Shown piece after piece: positions 33,462 to 42,930 of a stretch of 56,679 bases of DNA. Each line of letters opens with the position of its first letter. Within the stretch, counting starts at the first letter, position 1. Origin of the DNA: Streptomyces montanisoli (lineage in GTDB: Bacteria > Actinomycetota > Actinomycetes > Streptomycetales > Streptomycetaceae). The notes beneath the pieces were generated by a model that saw only the letters and a list, made by a program, of their open reading frames with translations, was not told the DNA's origin and did not search any database. The position numbers and the translations under genes are program-made. The DNA is taken from the NCBI RefSeq assembly GCF_017813245.1, contig NZ_JAGIQL010000027.1, forward strand, positions 1-56,679, given 5' to 3'.

Positions 33462-34591
33462 AGCTTCGGCGCAATCTCTTCGGTCCAGATCTTCTCGCGC
33501 TGTTCGCGCGTCATGTGGCACGCGGAGAAGTGGCCACCGGTGGTCTCCCGCAGCTCGGGCCGCTCGGTACGGGTGACGTTGTCGGGGGGCACGTCGGCGT
33601 ACGGGCAGCGCGGGTGGAAGGCGCAGCCGGAGGGGACGTTGATCAGGCTGGGCGGCGCCCCCTTGACCGGCACGAGCCGGTCGGTCTGCTCGCGGTCGAT
33701 GCGCGGCATCGAGCCGAGCAGGCCCCACGTGTAGGGGTGCTGGGGGTGCTCGAAGACCTGCTCCGAGGTGCCGCGCTCGATGCAGCGGCCCGCGTACATC
33801 ACGAGCAGCCGGTCGGCGATCTCGGCGACGACGCCCAGGTCGTGGGTGATCATCACGACCGCGGAGCCGAACTCCTTCTGCAGGTCGCGGATGAGGTCGA
33901 GGATCTGCGCCTGGACGGTGACGTCGAGGGCGGTCGTCGGCTCGTCCGCGATCAGCAACTGCGGGTTGTTGACCAGCGCCATGGCGATCATGGCGCGCTG
34001 GCGCATGCCGCCGGAGAACTGGTGCGGGAAGTCGTTGAAGCGGCGGGCGGGCTCGGGGATGCCGACGCGGTCGAGCATCTCGACGGCCCGCTTGCGCGCG
34101 GTCTTCTTGTCCGCCTTGTTGTGGACCCGGTAGGCCTCCACGATCTGCGCGCCGACCGTGTAGTAGGGGTGCAGCGCGGACAGCGGGTCCTGGAAGATCA
34201 TGGCCATCTTCTGGCCGCGCAGCTCCCGTACGCGCTGCTTGTCGGCGCCGATCAGCTCCTCGCCGTCGAGCCAGATCTCGCCGGAGATCCTGGCACGGTC
34301 GGAGGTGTGCAGGCCCATGATGCCGAGCGACGTCACGGACTTGCCGGAGCCCGACTCGCCGACGATGCCGAGGGTCTGGCCGGCCTTGAGGTCGAAGCTG
34401 ACGCCGTCGACGGACTTGACGAGGCCGTCGTCGGTGTCGAAGTGGATCCTCAGGTCGCGCACGGAGAGGAACTCGCGCGCGCCCTCCGCCTTGCCGGCGG
34501 CGCCCTTGCCGGCGCTGTCCTTGGCGGCGGTGTCCTTCGCCGCCGCGGAAGCGTCCTTGGTGGCGGCGTCCTTGTGCGTGTCGTCGCTCAT
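33458..34591 (-). CDS. Oligopeptide ABC transporter ATP-binding protein (OppD/DppD-like)
   Basis: A 377-residue ATPase. The N-terminus is a Lys/Asp/Ala-rich low-complexity tail (about residues 1-38) not seen in most relatives. Then come Walker [10 protein letters not shown], signature [16 protein letters not shown], Walker [13 protein letters not shown], the switch MITHDLGV, and the C-terminal [10 protein letters not shown] segment of the oligopeptide subfamily. The start overlaps the oppB-like stop as ATGA, and the stop overlaps the oppF-like start, so B-D-F are tightly coupled. Confidence 0.94.
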
Positions 34592-35598
34592 GAGAGCCTC
34601 ACCCGGGGGTCGATCGCGGCGTACACGAGGTCCACCAGCAGATTGCAGACAACGATGAAGAAGGCGGTCAGCAGGGTCACGCCCATGACGATCGGCAGGT
34701 CGTTGTCGGTGACGCCCTGGATCGCGTACGCGCCGAGGCCCTGGAAGGAGAACACCGATTCGGTGATGACCGCGCCGCCGAGCAGCAGCGCGAAGTCCAT
34801 GCCGAAGATGGTGATGAGCGGGGTGAGCGCGGAGCGCAGGCCGTGCTTGACGATGACCTTCCGCTCCACGAGCCCCTTGGCCCGCGCCGTCCTGATGTAG
34901 TCCTCGCCCATGGTCTCCAGCATCCCGGCGCGCGTGAGCCGCGCGTAGAGGGCCGAATAGAGGAAGGCGAGCGACACCCACGGCAGGATCAGGTTCCAGG
35001 CCCATTGGGCGGGGTTGTCGACGAACGACACGTAGTGCACGTTCCAGATGTGCAGCCAGTTGAAGCTGAACAGCGCCAGCAGCGCCAGGCCGGTGAAGAA
35101 CATCGGGAGCGAGACGCCCATGAGCGAGATGCCCATGGCGAGGCGGTCCCAGATCGAGCCGCGCTTGAGCGCGGACAGGATGCCGGTGGATATGCCCGTG
35201 ATCAGCCAGATCACCGCCGCGCCGATGGCGAGGGAGAAGGTGATCGGGGCGCGCTGCTGGATCTGCGGCCACACGGCGGTGTGGGTCTTGAACGAGTAGC
35301 CGAAGCAGGGCGCCGAGCAGTGGGCCGGGTCGGGGCCGAACGAGTAGTTGGCACCGGCGACGAGGCCCTTGATGAAGTGCCAGTACTGCTCGTAGATCGG
35401 CTGGTCGAGGCCGAGGTTCTTGATGACGGCCTTGATCACGTCGGGGTCGGGCGACTTCCCGACGTACTGGGCGGCCATCGACTGGATGGACTGCCCGGCA
35501 GCGCGGGGAAGGAGATAGAAGATCGCGAAGGTGACTGCGCTGACCACCAGCAGCAGCAATACCGCGGCGAATACGCGTCGGATGATGTACGCAGCCAC
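34588..35598 (-). CDS. Oligopeptide ABC transporter permease (OppB/DppB-like)
   Basis: A 336-residue membrane protein with about six helices. It opens (V)[18 protein letters not shown] and has a large extracytoplasmic loop, containing [19 protein letters not shown], between helices 1 and 2. The EAA loop is in [25 protein letters not shown]. It starts with GTG. It lies between the binding-protein gene and the oppD-like gene, overlapping the latter. Confidence 0.94.
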   Translation of the reverse strand: MAAYIIRRVFAAVLLLLVVSAVTFAIFYLLPRAAGQSIQSMAAQYVGKSPDPDVIKAVIKNLGLDQPIYEQYWHFIKGLVAGANYSFGPDPAHCSAPCFGYSFKTHTAVWPQIQQRAPITFSLAIGAAVIWLITGISTGILSALKRGSIWDRLAMGISLMGVSLPMFFTGLALLALFSFNWLHIWNVHYVSFVDNPAQWAWNLILPWVSLAFLYSALYARLTRAGMLETMGEDYIRTARAKGLVERKVIVKHGLRSALTPLITIFGMDFALLLGGAVITESVFSFQGLGAYAIQGVTDNDLPIVMGVTLLTAFFIVVCNLLVDLVYAAIDPRVRLS

Positions 35599-35682
35599 AG
35601 CCGTACGGCACCGGACCGGCGGGGCCGGGTGGGTCCCGGCCGGCCCGACGCCTTCACCTGCCTTTCAGGGAAAGCCTCGGAG

Positions 35683-35710
35683 ACCTCCGGGGGCCGCGGC
35701 CCCCGGAGGT
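35683..35710. terminator. Perfect 28-bp palindrome between oppA-like and oppB-like genes
   Basis: The 13-base arms 35683-35695 and 35698-35710 are perfectly complementary, with a GC centre, so the DNA is a complete palindrome. It lies just past the binding-protein stop. In opp operons such a hairpin reduces transcription into the permease and ATPase genes while protecting the abundant oppA message. There is no U-tract. Confidence 0.7.
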
Positions 35711-35715
35711 GGTTC

Positions 35716-37470
35716 CTACTTGGTCGAGGTCAGGGTCGTGTAGTCGTACATGCCGAGGTAGGCCGCCGCGACCTCCACATTGGCCGCCGACTTCGGGCGG
35801 TACAGCAGGTTCTTCTTGTAGTAGAGCGGGACGATCGAGCCCTGCTTCATGATCATCTGGTCGATCTTGCCCCACTCGGCGTTGCGCGCCGTGTCGTCGA
35901 CCGTGGCGATGGCCTTGTCGAACTCGTTGTTGATCGCGGGGTCGTCGAGCTCCGACAGGTTCGTGCCACCGGACGGCTTGATGGCCCGGCCGTCGGCGAT
36001 CTGGTCGAGGAAGCCGTAGCCGGTCGGCCAGTCGGCGCCCCACGCCATCATCATCATGCCCGCGTTGTTCTTGTGGACCCAGTCCGGGACGCCGGCGAAG
36101 TCCGTGAAGTACTTGTCGGCCGGGAAGGTCTTGATGTTGGCGGTGATGCCGACCTTCTTCAGCGACTGCTGGAGCTGCGTGGCCGCCGTGATCTCGTCAG
36201 GCCGGTCGGAGCGCGCCGTCAGCGTCGTGGCGAAGCCGTTCGGCTTGCCGCACTTGGCCAGGTACTGCTTGGCCTTCGCGACGTCGCCCTTGTTGCCGGC
36301 CGTCGGGTACAGGTCGAACTTCTTGTACCCGTTGACGGTGGGCGGGATGACGGTGGTGGCGGGCGTGCCCTTCACCGAGCCGCCGACCGCGTCGATCATG
36401 CCGGACTTGTCGACGGCGTACTGCACGGCGAGGCGGCAGTTGACGTTGTCGAACGGCTTGACCTTGTTGTCGAGGGCCAGGTACTGGAGGGCGCCGGCGA
36501 ACGGGTTGTCCGTCTGCGCCTTCTCCTGCGGGTTGCTGAGCACCTTCGGCTGCGTCTTCGACGCGACGCCCGTACCGCCGATGTCGACGGTGGTCTCGTC
36601 GTTGATCAGGTGCTCGTCGACCGTCGTCTGGTTGACGTTGTACTTGAGGACGATCTTGTTCGGCAGGGCCTTGCGGATCGGGTCCGTCTTCGGGTCCCAC
36701 TGCGGGTTGCGCACGAAGGTGGCGCCCGTGGACTCGCTGAACGACGAGAACTTGTAGGGGCCCGTCGACTGGATGTTCTTCTGGTAGGACGCGCCGGTGT
36801 CGAACTTCTTCTCCACCGGTGCGGTCTGCGAGAACGTCGCCAGGTAGTCCATGTCGGCGAACGGCTTGCTCAGGTGGAAGACGATCGTGTTCGCGTCGGG
36901 CGTCTCGATCGACTTCAGGCCGTCGGCGGACTTGTCCTTGTAGGGACCCTTGTAGCCCTTGTCGTTCGCGAGGTACGTCTTGAAGTACGTCGGGCCGTTC
37001 GACAGCGCCTCGGGCGCGAAGTTGCTGCGCTCGATCGCGTACTTGACGTCCTTCGAGGTGACCTCGGTGCCGTCCTGGAACTTCACGCCCTTGCGGATGT
37101 GGTACGTCCAGGTCTTGGCGTCGGGGCTCGACTTGCCGGGGCCCGTCGCGAGGTCGGGGACGACCTTCAGGTTGCCCGAGCCGGGGACGGGCTTGAAGGT
37201 CAGCAGCGTGCGGCCGTAGAGGCGCGAGAAGTTCTGCACCCAGCCGTAGTACGTGTTGCCCGGGTCGAGGGAGTCGGCGCCGCTGGAGATCTCCGCGGTG
37301 ACCGTCCCGCCCTTCTTCGTCGTCTTGTTGGCGATGCCGGTGACCGCGGCGTTGGCCTTGGCGTTGCCGCCGTTGCTGCCGTCGCTCGAGCCGCCGCCCC
37401 CACAGGCGCTGGCGGCGAAGCCGAGCGCCAGCACCGCGGAGATCGCCGCGGCCGTCCTTCTGTTCATCAT
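35716..37470 (-). CDS. Oligopeptide ABC transporter substrate-binding lipoprotein (SBP_bac_5)
   Basis: A 584-residue protein. It has a lipoprotein signal with lipobox ASAC (Cys23), a Gly/Ser/Asn-rich linker, then the family-5 binding fold: GGTVTAEISSGADSLDP, LYGRTLLTFKP, the KTWTYHIRKGVKFQDGTEVTSKDV block, and the late YYKKNLLYRP. It should bind peptides outside the membrane. The start is the first of two adjacent ATG codons (37470 or 37467). It is second in the operon, separated by a palindromic hairpin from the oppB-like gene. Confidence 0.94.
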   Translation of the reverse strand: MMNRRTAAAISAVLALGFAASACGGGGSSDGSNGGNAKANAAVTGIANKTTKKGGTVTAEISSGADSLDPGNTYYGWVQNFSRLYGRTLLTFKPVPGSGNLKVVPDLATGPGKSSPDAKTWTYHIRKGVKFQDGTEVTSKDVKYAIERSNFAPEALSNGPTYFKTYLANDKGYKGPYKDKSADGLKSIETPDANTIVFHLSKPFADMDYLATFSQTAPVEKKFDTGASYQKNIQSTGPYKFSSFSESTGATFVRNPQWDPKTDPIRKALPNKIVLKYNVNQTTVDEHLINDETTVDIGGTGVASKTQPKVLSNPQEKAQTDNPFAGALQYLALDNKVKPFDNVNCRLAVQYAVDKSGMIDAVGGSVKGTPATTVIPPTVNGYKKFDLYPTAGNKGDVAKAKQYLAKCGKPNGFATTLTARSDRPDEITAATQLQQSLKKVGITANIKTFPADKYFTDFAGVPDWVHKNNAGMMMMAWGADWPTGYGFLDQIADGRAIKPSGGTNLSELDDPAINNEFDKAIATVDDTARNAEWGKIDQMIMKQGSIVPLYYKKNLLYRPKSAANVEVAAAYLGMYDYTTLTSTK

Positions 37471-37514
37471 GGTGAGGATGTCCCCCTCAGTTGTCAGGTG
37501 CGGCACGGCCGCTC

Positions 37515-38513
37515 TTACTTGCCACGGGGGTCGAGCGCGTCACGCAGCCCGTCACCCAGCAGATTGAAGGCCAGGACGGTGACGAAGATCGCAACACCGG
37601 GGATGACCATGAACATCGGGTCGACCTGGTAGAGGTCGGTCGCCTGGTTGAGCATGCCGCCCCAGGAGGACTGGGGCGGCTCGATGCCGACGCCCAGATA
37701 GCTCAGGGAAGCCTCGAAGAGGATGTTGGTGGGGATGAGCAGCGTCGCGTAGACGAGGATCGGCGCGACGAGGTTCGGCAGCAACTCCCTGAACAGGATG
37801 AACACGCCCCGTGCACCGAGCGACCTGGACGCCTCGACGAACTCGCGCTCACGCAGCGACAGCGTCTGCGCACGCACGATGCGGCCCATGTACGGCCAGT
37901 TGAAGAACCCGATGACGAAGACCAGCACGGCGATGCGGAGCGTCAGGCCGCTGAGGCCGAACGCCTTGCCCTGCAGCGTCGCGGAGATGGAGATCGCGAA
38001 CAGCAGGAGCGGGAACGCCAGGAAGGTGTCCATCACACGGCTGATGGTGCTGTCCACCCAGCCGCCGTAGAACCCGGCGACGACGCCCATGACGACGCCG
38101 ATGCACACGGAGAGCATCGTCGCGCCGCCCGCCACGAGCAGCGACACCCAGGAGCCGTCGAGGATGCGGGCGAAGATATCACGGCCCGTCTGCGGCTCGA
38201 CGCCGAACGGGTGGTGCCAACTGATGCCTCCGAAGGCCCCCTTGGGGGCCAGCAGCGTCGGGTCGACGAGGCTCTGGTGGAAGGCGTTGGGGTCGAGGCC
38301 GAAGATGGCCTGGATCGGCTTGGACAGGATGGCGACGAGGATCAGGAGCACCACGACGACCCCGCCCGCCATCGCGACCTTGTCCCGCTTGAGGCGGGTC
38401 CAGGCGATCCGGCCGAGCGAGCGCCCCTCGATCTGCTTGCCCGACGCGCCGGCGAGTACCTCCTCCGGCTGCGCGCTCGCAGCGGACTTGGTGGTCTCTA
38501 TTGGTGCCGTCAT
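37515..38513 (-). CDS. Oligopeptide ABC transporter permease (OppC/DppC-like)
   Basis: A 332-residue protein with a cytosolic N-terminus carrying the N-terminal TM domain (IAWTRLKRDKVAMAGGVVVV), the HPFGVEPQTGRDIFARIL segment, and the EAA loop in FVEASRSLGARGVFILFRELLPN. About six helices. It is first in the operon, ahead of the binding protein, which is unusual (C-A-B-D-F rather than A-B-C-D-F). Operon promoter signals should be in the 410-base gap upstream. Confidence 0.94.
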   Translation of the reverse strand: MTAPIETTKSAASAQPEEVLAGASGKQIEGRSLGRIAWTRLKRDKVAMAGGVVVVLLILVAILSKPIQAIFGLDPNAFHQSLVDPTLLAPKGAFGGISWHHPFGVEPQTGRDIFARILDGSWVSLLVAGGATMLSVCIGVVMGVVAGFYGGWVDSTISRVMDTFLAFPLLLFAISISATLQGKAFGLSGLTLRIAVLVFVIGFFNWPYMGRIVRAQTLSLREREFVEASRSLGARGVFILFRELLPNLVAPILVYATLLIPTNILFEASLSYLGVGIEPPQSSWGGMLNQATDLYQVDPMFMVIPGVAIFVTVLAFNLLGDGLRDALDPRGK

Positions 38514-38923
38514 TGCGCTGGAGACCCCTCTTCTCGGCCGACGATGACCGGCCCACGACCGCCGACATGGCGGAACTGCGCCGCTGTGGCGGCCGATTCA
38601 CTGATCAATTCCGATCAACATGGTGCATGTGTCCCGTCCCCGATACGACACCGGGGCCCGGTCCGTGCCACGTGAAGGCCGCCACCCGCAGGTTCGGGGT
38701 GCCCTCGTCACGGAACCACGTGCTGGGGGGAGTCTTCTGCGAGTCCGCGATCACCCGCCAGACCTGACGGGGAATGGTTGCTCAACCGTGATGCATCCCA
38801 TCAGGTTCCGTTATGCGGACGCCGGGTACTCCTGAGCGGATCTTCCGGACATCCCCGGCCGCCTCGGCCGGCCCCGTCCGCCGGCCGGCGGACGGCGCGT
38901 GCGGCGCCCGTGCACGGCTCTGA
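38514..38923. promoter_or_regulatory. Upstream region of the opp-like operon with TGATC-N6-GATCA repeat
   Basis: No gene is visible in this 410-base gap. An inverted repeat, TGATCAATTCCGATCA, lies at 38602-38617, about 90 bases upstream of the oppC-like start, in a locally AT-richer patch. It is a candidate operator. The SseB-like gene ends at the far side. Confidence 0.4.
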
Positions 38924-39715
38924 TCAGTAGCGTTGTGCCGGGGGCGGGTATCCGTACCCGACGGCGGGAGCTGCGGGCCCGTGCGCTTCGCGGTCGTAGA
39001 ACGGACGGGCGTTGGCGCGCAGCCACATCGTGACCGGGTCGTGGTCGTCGGACATCGAGACCGTCGACACCGGCAGCCCCTCGGGCACGGCGGCCACCGC
39101 CTCGCGCATCATCGCGCGTACGGCGCCGACGGCCGCGCCGCTCGTCTCGTAGAGGTCGAGCCCGACGGCGAGGTAGGCCGCGCCGAGCGCCGGCTGCACC
39201 CAGGCGCGCCGCAGCGACCTGACGGGCGGCGTGCGGTGCGCGTTCTGGGTGAGGAGAGCGTAGAAGCGCGGAATCCGTAGCGTGGGCTCGGTGATCCGCA
39301 GGGGGCCCGCGGGCATGCGGTCGAGGCCCGTGGCGATCCTGCGCAGGTCGGGCCAGGGGATGCCGACGCCGCCGCCCGGCGCGTGCGGGTTGAGCCAGAT
39401 GCCCCAGCCGTCGGGGTACAGGGCGCCGGCGATGTCGCGGGCGGTGACCACCTCGTGGGAGCGGTTCCAGCCGCTGGCCGCGAGTTCGCGCGCGGAGGTC
39501 ACGCAGGGCGCGTAGCCGTGGCCGTCCACCCGCATGTTGCCGTACTGCGCGGAGGGCGATCCCGGGCTGCCCTGCCACAGCAGCATCCACAGGCGGCCGG
39601 CCGTCTCGTCGGCGAGGGCGTGCAGCAGTGCCTCGTAGGCGTCGTAGCGGCCCGGCGCCACCTGGCGCAGCGTCTGCTCGACCTGCCCCGCCTCCGCGGT
39701 GCCTGGCGCACTCAC
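38924..39715 (-). CDS. SseB-like (enhanced serine sensitivity) protein
   Basis: A 263-residue soluble protein. The first half has YDAYEALLHALADETAGRLWMLLWQG and a YPDGWGIWLNP segment; the second has WVQPALGAAYLAVGLDLYE and a Pro/Tyr-rich end. This resembles the SseB N- and C-terminal domains, a family linked by name to serine sensitivity in E. coli, with unknown biochemistry. It begins with GTG. It is one of two adjacent SseB-like genes, upstream of which a P-loop gene and the glycine riboswitch and gcv genes follow. Confidence 0.78.
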   Translation of the reverse strand: MSAPGTAEAGQVEQTLRQVAPGRYDAYEALLHALADETAGRLWMLLWQGSPGSPSAQYGNMRVDGHGYAPCVTSARELAASGWNRSHEVVTARDIAGALYPDGWGIWLNPHAPGGGVGIPWPDLRRIATGLDRMPAGPLRITEPTLRIPRFYALLTQNAHRTPPVRSLRRAWVQPALGAAYLAVGLDLYETSGAAVGAVRAMMREAVAAVPEGLPVSTVSMSDDHDPVTMWLRANARPFYDREAHGPAAPAVGYGYPPPAQRY

Positions 39716-39812
39716 TTAAGGTTCCCCGCCCCTCTGACTGACCCCGCAAGCCGTTGTCCCGCCGACTGTCCCGCCGACCGGTCCGCTCCCCCGGCCGTGA
39801 CCGCCGACCGCC

Positions 39813-39847
39813 GGCCATCGGCCATCGGCCATCGGCCATCGGCCATC
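39813..39847. repeat. Five perfect copies of the heptamer GGCCATC
   Basis: GGCCATC is repeated five times without error at 39813-39847, in the 209-base gap between the two SseB-like genes, about 100 bases upstream of the 38924-39715 gene start. It is a slippage-type microsatellite. Confidence 0.9.
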
Positions 39848-39924
39848 AAACCAGCTTAGGCGGCCGCGCCCCTACAGGTACGGCGGCAGGGCGCGGCGCC
39901 ACCGCGTGGCGTCACGGCGCGCGG

Positions 39925-40668
39925 TCAGGCCTGCGCGCGCTGGTAGAAGGGGCGCACCCGGCCGAGGATCCAGTCGGCGACCGGGTCCTCCCGCGCCACG
40001 TCGAGCAGGAGCAGGTTGACCTGCCAGGGCACGTTGACCCGGCCGAGCGCCCTGCCGAGCGCGTCGAGCGCCGCGTTCCCGTCGAGTGGCCCCCAGGGCA
40101 TCAGTTGCACGCCGACGAAGAGCTGGTCGGCGCCGCCCTCGACGGAGGCGAGGGCGCGGCGCGCGGTCGCGACCACCGCGGACGCCTCGAACTCGGCGGA
40201 CGCGGCGGCGAGGAAGTCGAGCGGCTCGTCCTGCCAGTCCGGCTCGAACAGCCGGACCCTGCCGCCCGTTTCAGGACCGTCGAGCGGGGTGCGGCCCGAG
40301 CGGCACAGCTCGGCGACCGCGGCGGGCGGCAGCGGAACGCCCACCACGCCCCCGGGGTTCACGACGATGCCGAGCTGCGGCGGCAGGCCGCGGGCGAAGT
40401 CGCGCGCGGGCGCGACGGTGAACGACATGTGGGAGCCGACGCAGTGCAGGAACTGCTCCCGCGAGCTGAAGACGGGGACGTAGGCCCCGCCCGCTATCTC
40501 CATCGTCGGCAGGTCGAGGTCCGCGCTGCCGGGCCCGCCTCCCTCGGGCAGCGGCACCCAGACCTCGCTGCGGCCGAGTACCTCGACCAGTCGGGCGCCC
40601 GCCGATTCGTTGCCGAGCGAGGCGGCGAGCACCTCTTCGAGCTCGTTGCCCGGCCATGCCGTGTCCAC
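39925..40668 (-). CDS. SseB-like (enhanced serine sensitivity) protein, second copy
   Basis: A 247-residue protein with an N-terminal SseB domain (ELEEVLAASLGNESAGARL, SEVWVPLPEG, YVPVFSSREQF, and HMSFTVAPARDFARGLP) and a C-terminal half with GGADQLFVGVQLMPWG. This is the clearer SseB match of the two. It begins with GTG preceded by GGAGGA nine bases upstream. Both SseB-like genes and the P-loop gene run in one direction. Placement next to glycine/serine genes fits the family name, but a functional link is inference. Confidence 0.85.
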   Translation of the reverse strand: MDTAWPGNELEEVLAASLGNESAGARLVEVLGRSEVWVPLPEGGGPGSADLDLPTMEIAGGAYVPVFSSREQFLHCVGSHMSFTVAPARDFARGLPPQLGIVVNPGGVVGVPLPPAAVAELCRSGRTPLDGPETGGRVRLFEPDWQDEPLDFLAAASAEFEASAVVATARRALASVEGGADQLFVGVQLMPWGPLDGNAALDALGRALGRVNVPWQVNLLLLDVAREDPVADWILGRVRPFYQRAQA

Positions 40669-40708
40669 TGCGCGTCGTCCTCCGTCCCTGTGGTTTCGAA
40701 AGCAGACC

Positions 40709-41341
40709 CTAACGGCCCTGCTCGCCACCGGTTCCCGCGGCCGTGAAGGCGATGCCCGCGAGGGCCCGGGCCGCCTCCCGGTCGAGGAGCACGGCGGAGT
40801 GGCAGCCGGCGGGCAGCCTGGCCGACTCGACGGCGGCCAGCAGCGCCCGCACGGCCCTGCGGTGGCGCGCGAACGCGTACCGCGACACGCCCCTGCCGCG
40901 TGCGCGCTGCCCGGCACGTGCCACGTCGGGCGCCACGTCGATCAGGACGAGGTGCAGCGCCCGGCCCCGGCCGCGTGCCTCGCGGGCGAGCCAGCCGCGC
41001 ACCCACCGCTGCGTGCCGCAGTCGTGCACGACGGCGCTGCGGCCCGAGCGCAGCACGCGCCAAAGACCGGCGTAGTGGGCGAGGCGCACGAGCGGGCGGT
41101 AGAGGGCGTAGGGGACGCGCGGCAGCCGGCCCGCCCAGCGCTCGCGGGCGTCCTGCGAGTCGACGCCGCCCTGCGCGGCCCGCCTGATCAGCGTGGACTT
41201 GCCGCTGCCCGGCAGCCCGGAGACGACGACCAGGTCGCCCGGCGCGTAGACGAGATCGCCGCCGGGCGCGAGCGGCCTGCCCCGTAGGTCGCGGACGGCG
41301 GGTGCTCCCCGTTCCGTCGCCGTCCCGTTCCGTAACACCAT
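40709..41341 (-). CDS. P-loop kinase-like ATP-binding protein
   Basis: A 210-residue protein with Walker A GLPGSGKST near residues 36-44 and a short kinase-like layout: AVVHDCGTQRWVRGWL, then LHLVLIDVAPDVARAGQRARGRGVSRYAFARHRR, which resembles the LID/nucleoside-base region of small zeta-toxin or adenylate-kinase-type P-loop kinases. A second acidic residue pairing with Walker A is probably in the LIDVAP strand. Substrate unknown. It is divergent from the glycine-riboswitch transcript and precedes the second SseB-like gene on its strand. Confidence 0.8.
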   Translation of the reverse strand: MVLRNGTATERGAPAVRDLRGRPLAPGGDLVYAPGDLVVVSGLPGSGKSTLIRRAAQGGVDSQDARERWAGRLPRVPYALYRPLVRLAHYAGLWRVLRSGRSAVVHDCGTQRWVRGWLAREARGRGRALHLVLIDVAPDVARAGQRARGRGVSRYAFARHRRAVRALLAAVESARLPAGCHSAVLLDREAARALAGIAFTAAGTGGEQGR

Positions 41342-41448
41342 GGCCGCCCCCGCAGTTCGGTAAAGAAAGGGTAATGCCAACCGAGGTTTCCGTGGCGGGG
41401 CGCGCGTGCGATGATGGCGGCGCCAACTGCATACCGGCCGTTTGAATC

Positions 41449-41658
41449 CGCGCGGGAGAGTTCCGGTCACCTCGGGTGCGCCGGACGCCGAAGGAGCAAG
41501 TTCCTCCCTTGAATCTCTCAGGCACCGATACCGCGCGGGCGAGGCAGATCTGAAAAGCGGGCCGCGTCGCGCGCCCCACCCAAGGTGCAAGTCATGAGCC
41601 CTGTCCGGGCGGTCATGACGAACCTCTCAGGTTCCGATGACAGATGGGGAGGACCGTC
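41449..41658 (+). promoter_or_regulatory. Tandem glycine riboswitch upstream of gcvT
   Basis: The first aptamer (about 41449-41560) shows the conserved pieces GGGAGAG, CCGAAGGAGCAA, TTGAATCTCTCAGGCA and GATCTGAAA in order. A second, more degenerate aptamer (about 41572-41658) has CCAAGGTGCAAGTCATGA, AACCTCTCAGGTTCCGATGACAGATGGGG. Two glycine aptamers in series upstream of a gcv gene are the standard arrangement; they activate the downstream genes when glycine is high. gcvT begins about 27 bases past the second aptamer. Confidence 0.9.
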
Positions 41659-41684
41659 CTCGCCATCCACCCCGGGAGCCACCG

Positions 41685-42800
41685 ATGAGCCCTGACACAC
41701 GCCGCACCGCGCTGGACGCCGTGCACCGCGCGCTGGGCGCGACCATGACCGACTTCGCGGGCTGGGACATGCCGCTGCGGTACGGCAGCGAGCGCGACGA
41801 GCACAACGCCGTACGCTCGGCCGCCGGCCTCTTCGACCTCTCCCACATGGGCGAGATCACCCTGACGGGCCCCGGCGCGGCCGCGGCCCTCGACTACGCG
41901 CTGGTCGGCAACATCGGGGCGTTGGCCGTGGGCCGCGCCCGCTACACGATGATCTGCCGCGAGGACGGCGGCATCCTCGACGACCTGATCGTCTACCGCC
42001 TCGGCGACGAGGAGTTCATGGTCGTCGCGAACGCGTCGAACGCGCAGGTCGTGCTGGACGAGCTGACGGCGCGCGCCGGCGGCTTCGACGCGGCCGTGCG
42101 CGACGACCGCGACGCGTACGCGCTGCTCGCGGTGCAGGGCCCGAACTCGCCGGCGATCGTGAAGTCGCTGACGGACGCGGATCTGGACGGCCTCAAGTAC
42201 TACGCGGGGCTGCCCGGCACGGTGGCCGGGGTGGACGCGCTGATCGCGCGCACCGGCTACACGGGCGAGGACGGCTTCGAGCTGTTCGTCGCGCCGGCCG
42301 ACGCGGAGCGGCTGTGGCAGGCGCTGACGGAGTCCGGCGCGGACGCGGGCCTCACGCCGTGCGGCCTGTCCTGCCGCGACACGCTGCGCCTCGAGGCGGG
42401 CATGCCGCTGTACGGAAACGAGCTGACCACCGGCCTCACGCCGTACGACGCCGGTCTCGGCCGGGTCGTCAAGTTCGAGAAGGAAGGCGACTTCGTCGGG
42501 CGGATGGCGCTTGCCACGGCGGCGGAGCTCGCCGCGGTGAAGGCGCCGCGCAAGCTGGTCGGCCTCGTCGCCGAGGGCCGCAGGGTGCCGCGCTCCGGCT
42601 ACCACGTGGTCGCGGGCGACGCGGTCGTCGGCGAGGTGACCTCGGGCGCCCCCTCCCCCACCCTGGGCAAGCCGATCGCGATGGCGTACGTGGACGCGGC
42701 CCACGCGGAGCCCGGCGCGACGGGCGTCGGCGTCGACATCCGCGGCACGCACGAGCCCTTCGAGGTCGTGGCCCTGCCGTTCTACAAGCGCCGGAAGTGA
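41685..42800 (+). CDS. gcvT: Glycine cleavage system aminomethyltransferase (T protein)
   Basis: A 371-residue protein with the GcvT features: [11 protein letters not shown] near the N-terminus, [15 protein letters not shown] at the folate site, [10 protein letters not shown], and [15 protein letters not shown]. It transfers the methylene group from the lipoyl arm of GcvH to tetrahydrofolate and frees ammonia. It is the first gene behind the tandem glycine riboswitch. The ATG of [11 protein letters not shown] is preferred over an in-frame ATG at 41637, which lies inside the riboswitch. It is followed by a hexamer repeat and gcvH. No gcvP is in the window. Confidence 0.97.
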   Translation: MSPDTRRTALDAVHRALGATMTDFAGWDMPLRYGSERDEHNAVRSAAGLFDLSHMGEITLTGPGAAAALDYALVGNIGALAVGRARYTMICREDGGILDDLIVYRLGDEEFMVVANASNAQVVLDELTARAGGFDAAVRDDRDAYALLAVQGPNSPAIVKSLTDADLDGLKYYAGLPGTVAGVDALIARTGYTGEDGFELFVAPADAERLWQALTESGADAGLTPCGLSCRDTLRLEAGMPLYGNELTTGLTPYDAGLGRVVKFEKEGDFVGRMALATAAELAAVKAPRKLVGLVAEGRRVPRSGYHVVAGDAVVGEVTSGAPSPTLGKPIAMAYVDAAHAEPGATGVGVDIRGTHEPFEVVALPFYKRRK

Positions 42801-42821
42801 TAGGCGTACCGCTTCGTCGGC

Positions 42822-42863
42822 CGGACACGGAATCGGATCCGGAAACGGACTCGGATGCGGATT
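42822..42863. repeat. Seven-unit CGGANN hexamer repeat between gcvT and gcvH
   Basis: Seven consecutive hexamers CGGANN with varying last two bases occupy 42822-42863, 22 bases past the gcvT stop. It reads as Asp/Glu-Ser/Thr-rich in one frame and Arg-rich in another, but no gene spans it. A decayed microsatellite. Confidence 0.8.
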
Positions 42864-42930
42864 CGGCCGCCCGCCGCACCACCCCCCGGCCGCTCACGGC
42901 CGCCCACCCGCGTACAGGAGAATGCATCCC

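Noticed and set aside
38501..38835. Plus-strand short frames in the gap before the opp-like operon
   Set aside because: No ribosome binding site, poor codon bias, and the region holds likely promoter sequence.
39813..39847. Possible regulator iteron array
   Set aside because: Seven-base units without spacing are better explained by slippage; no replication gene is nearby.
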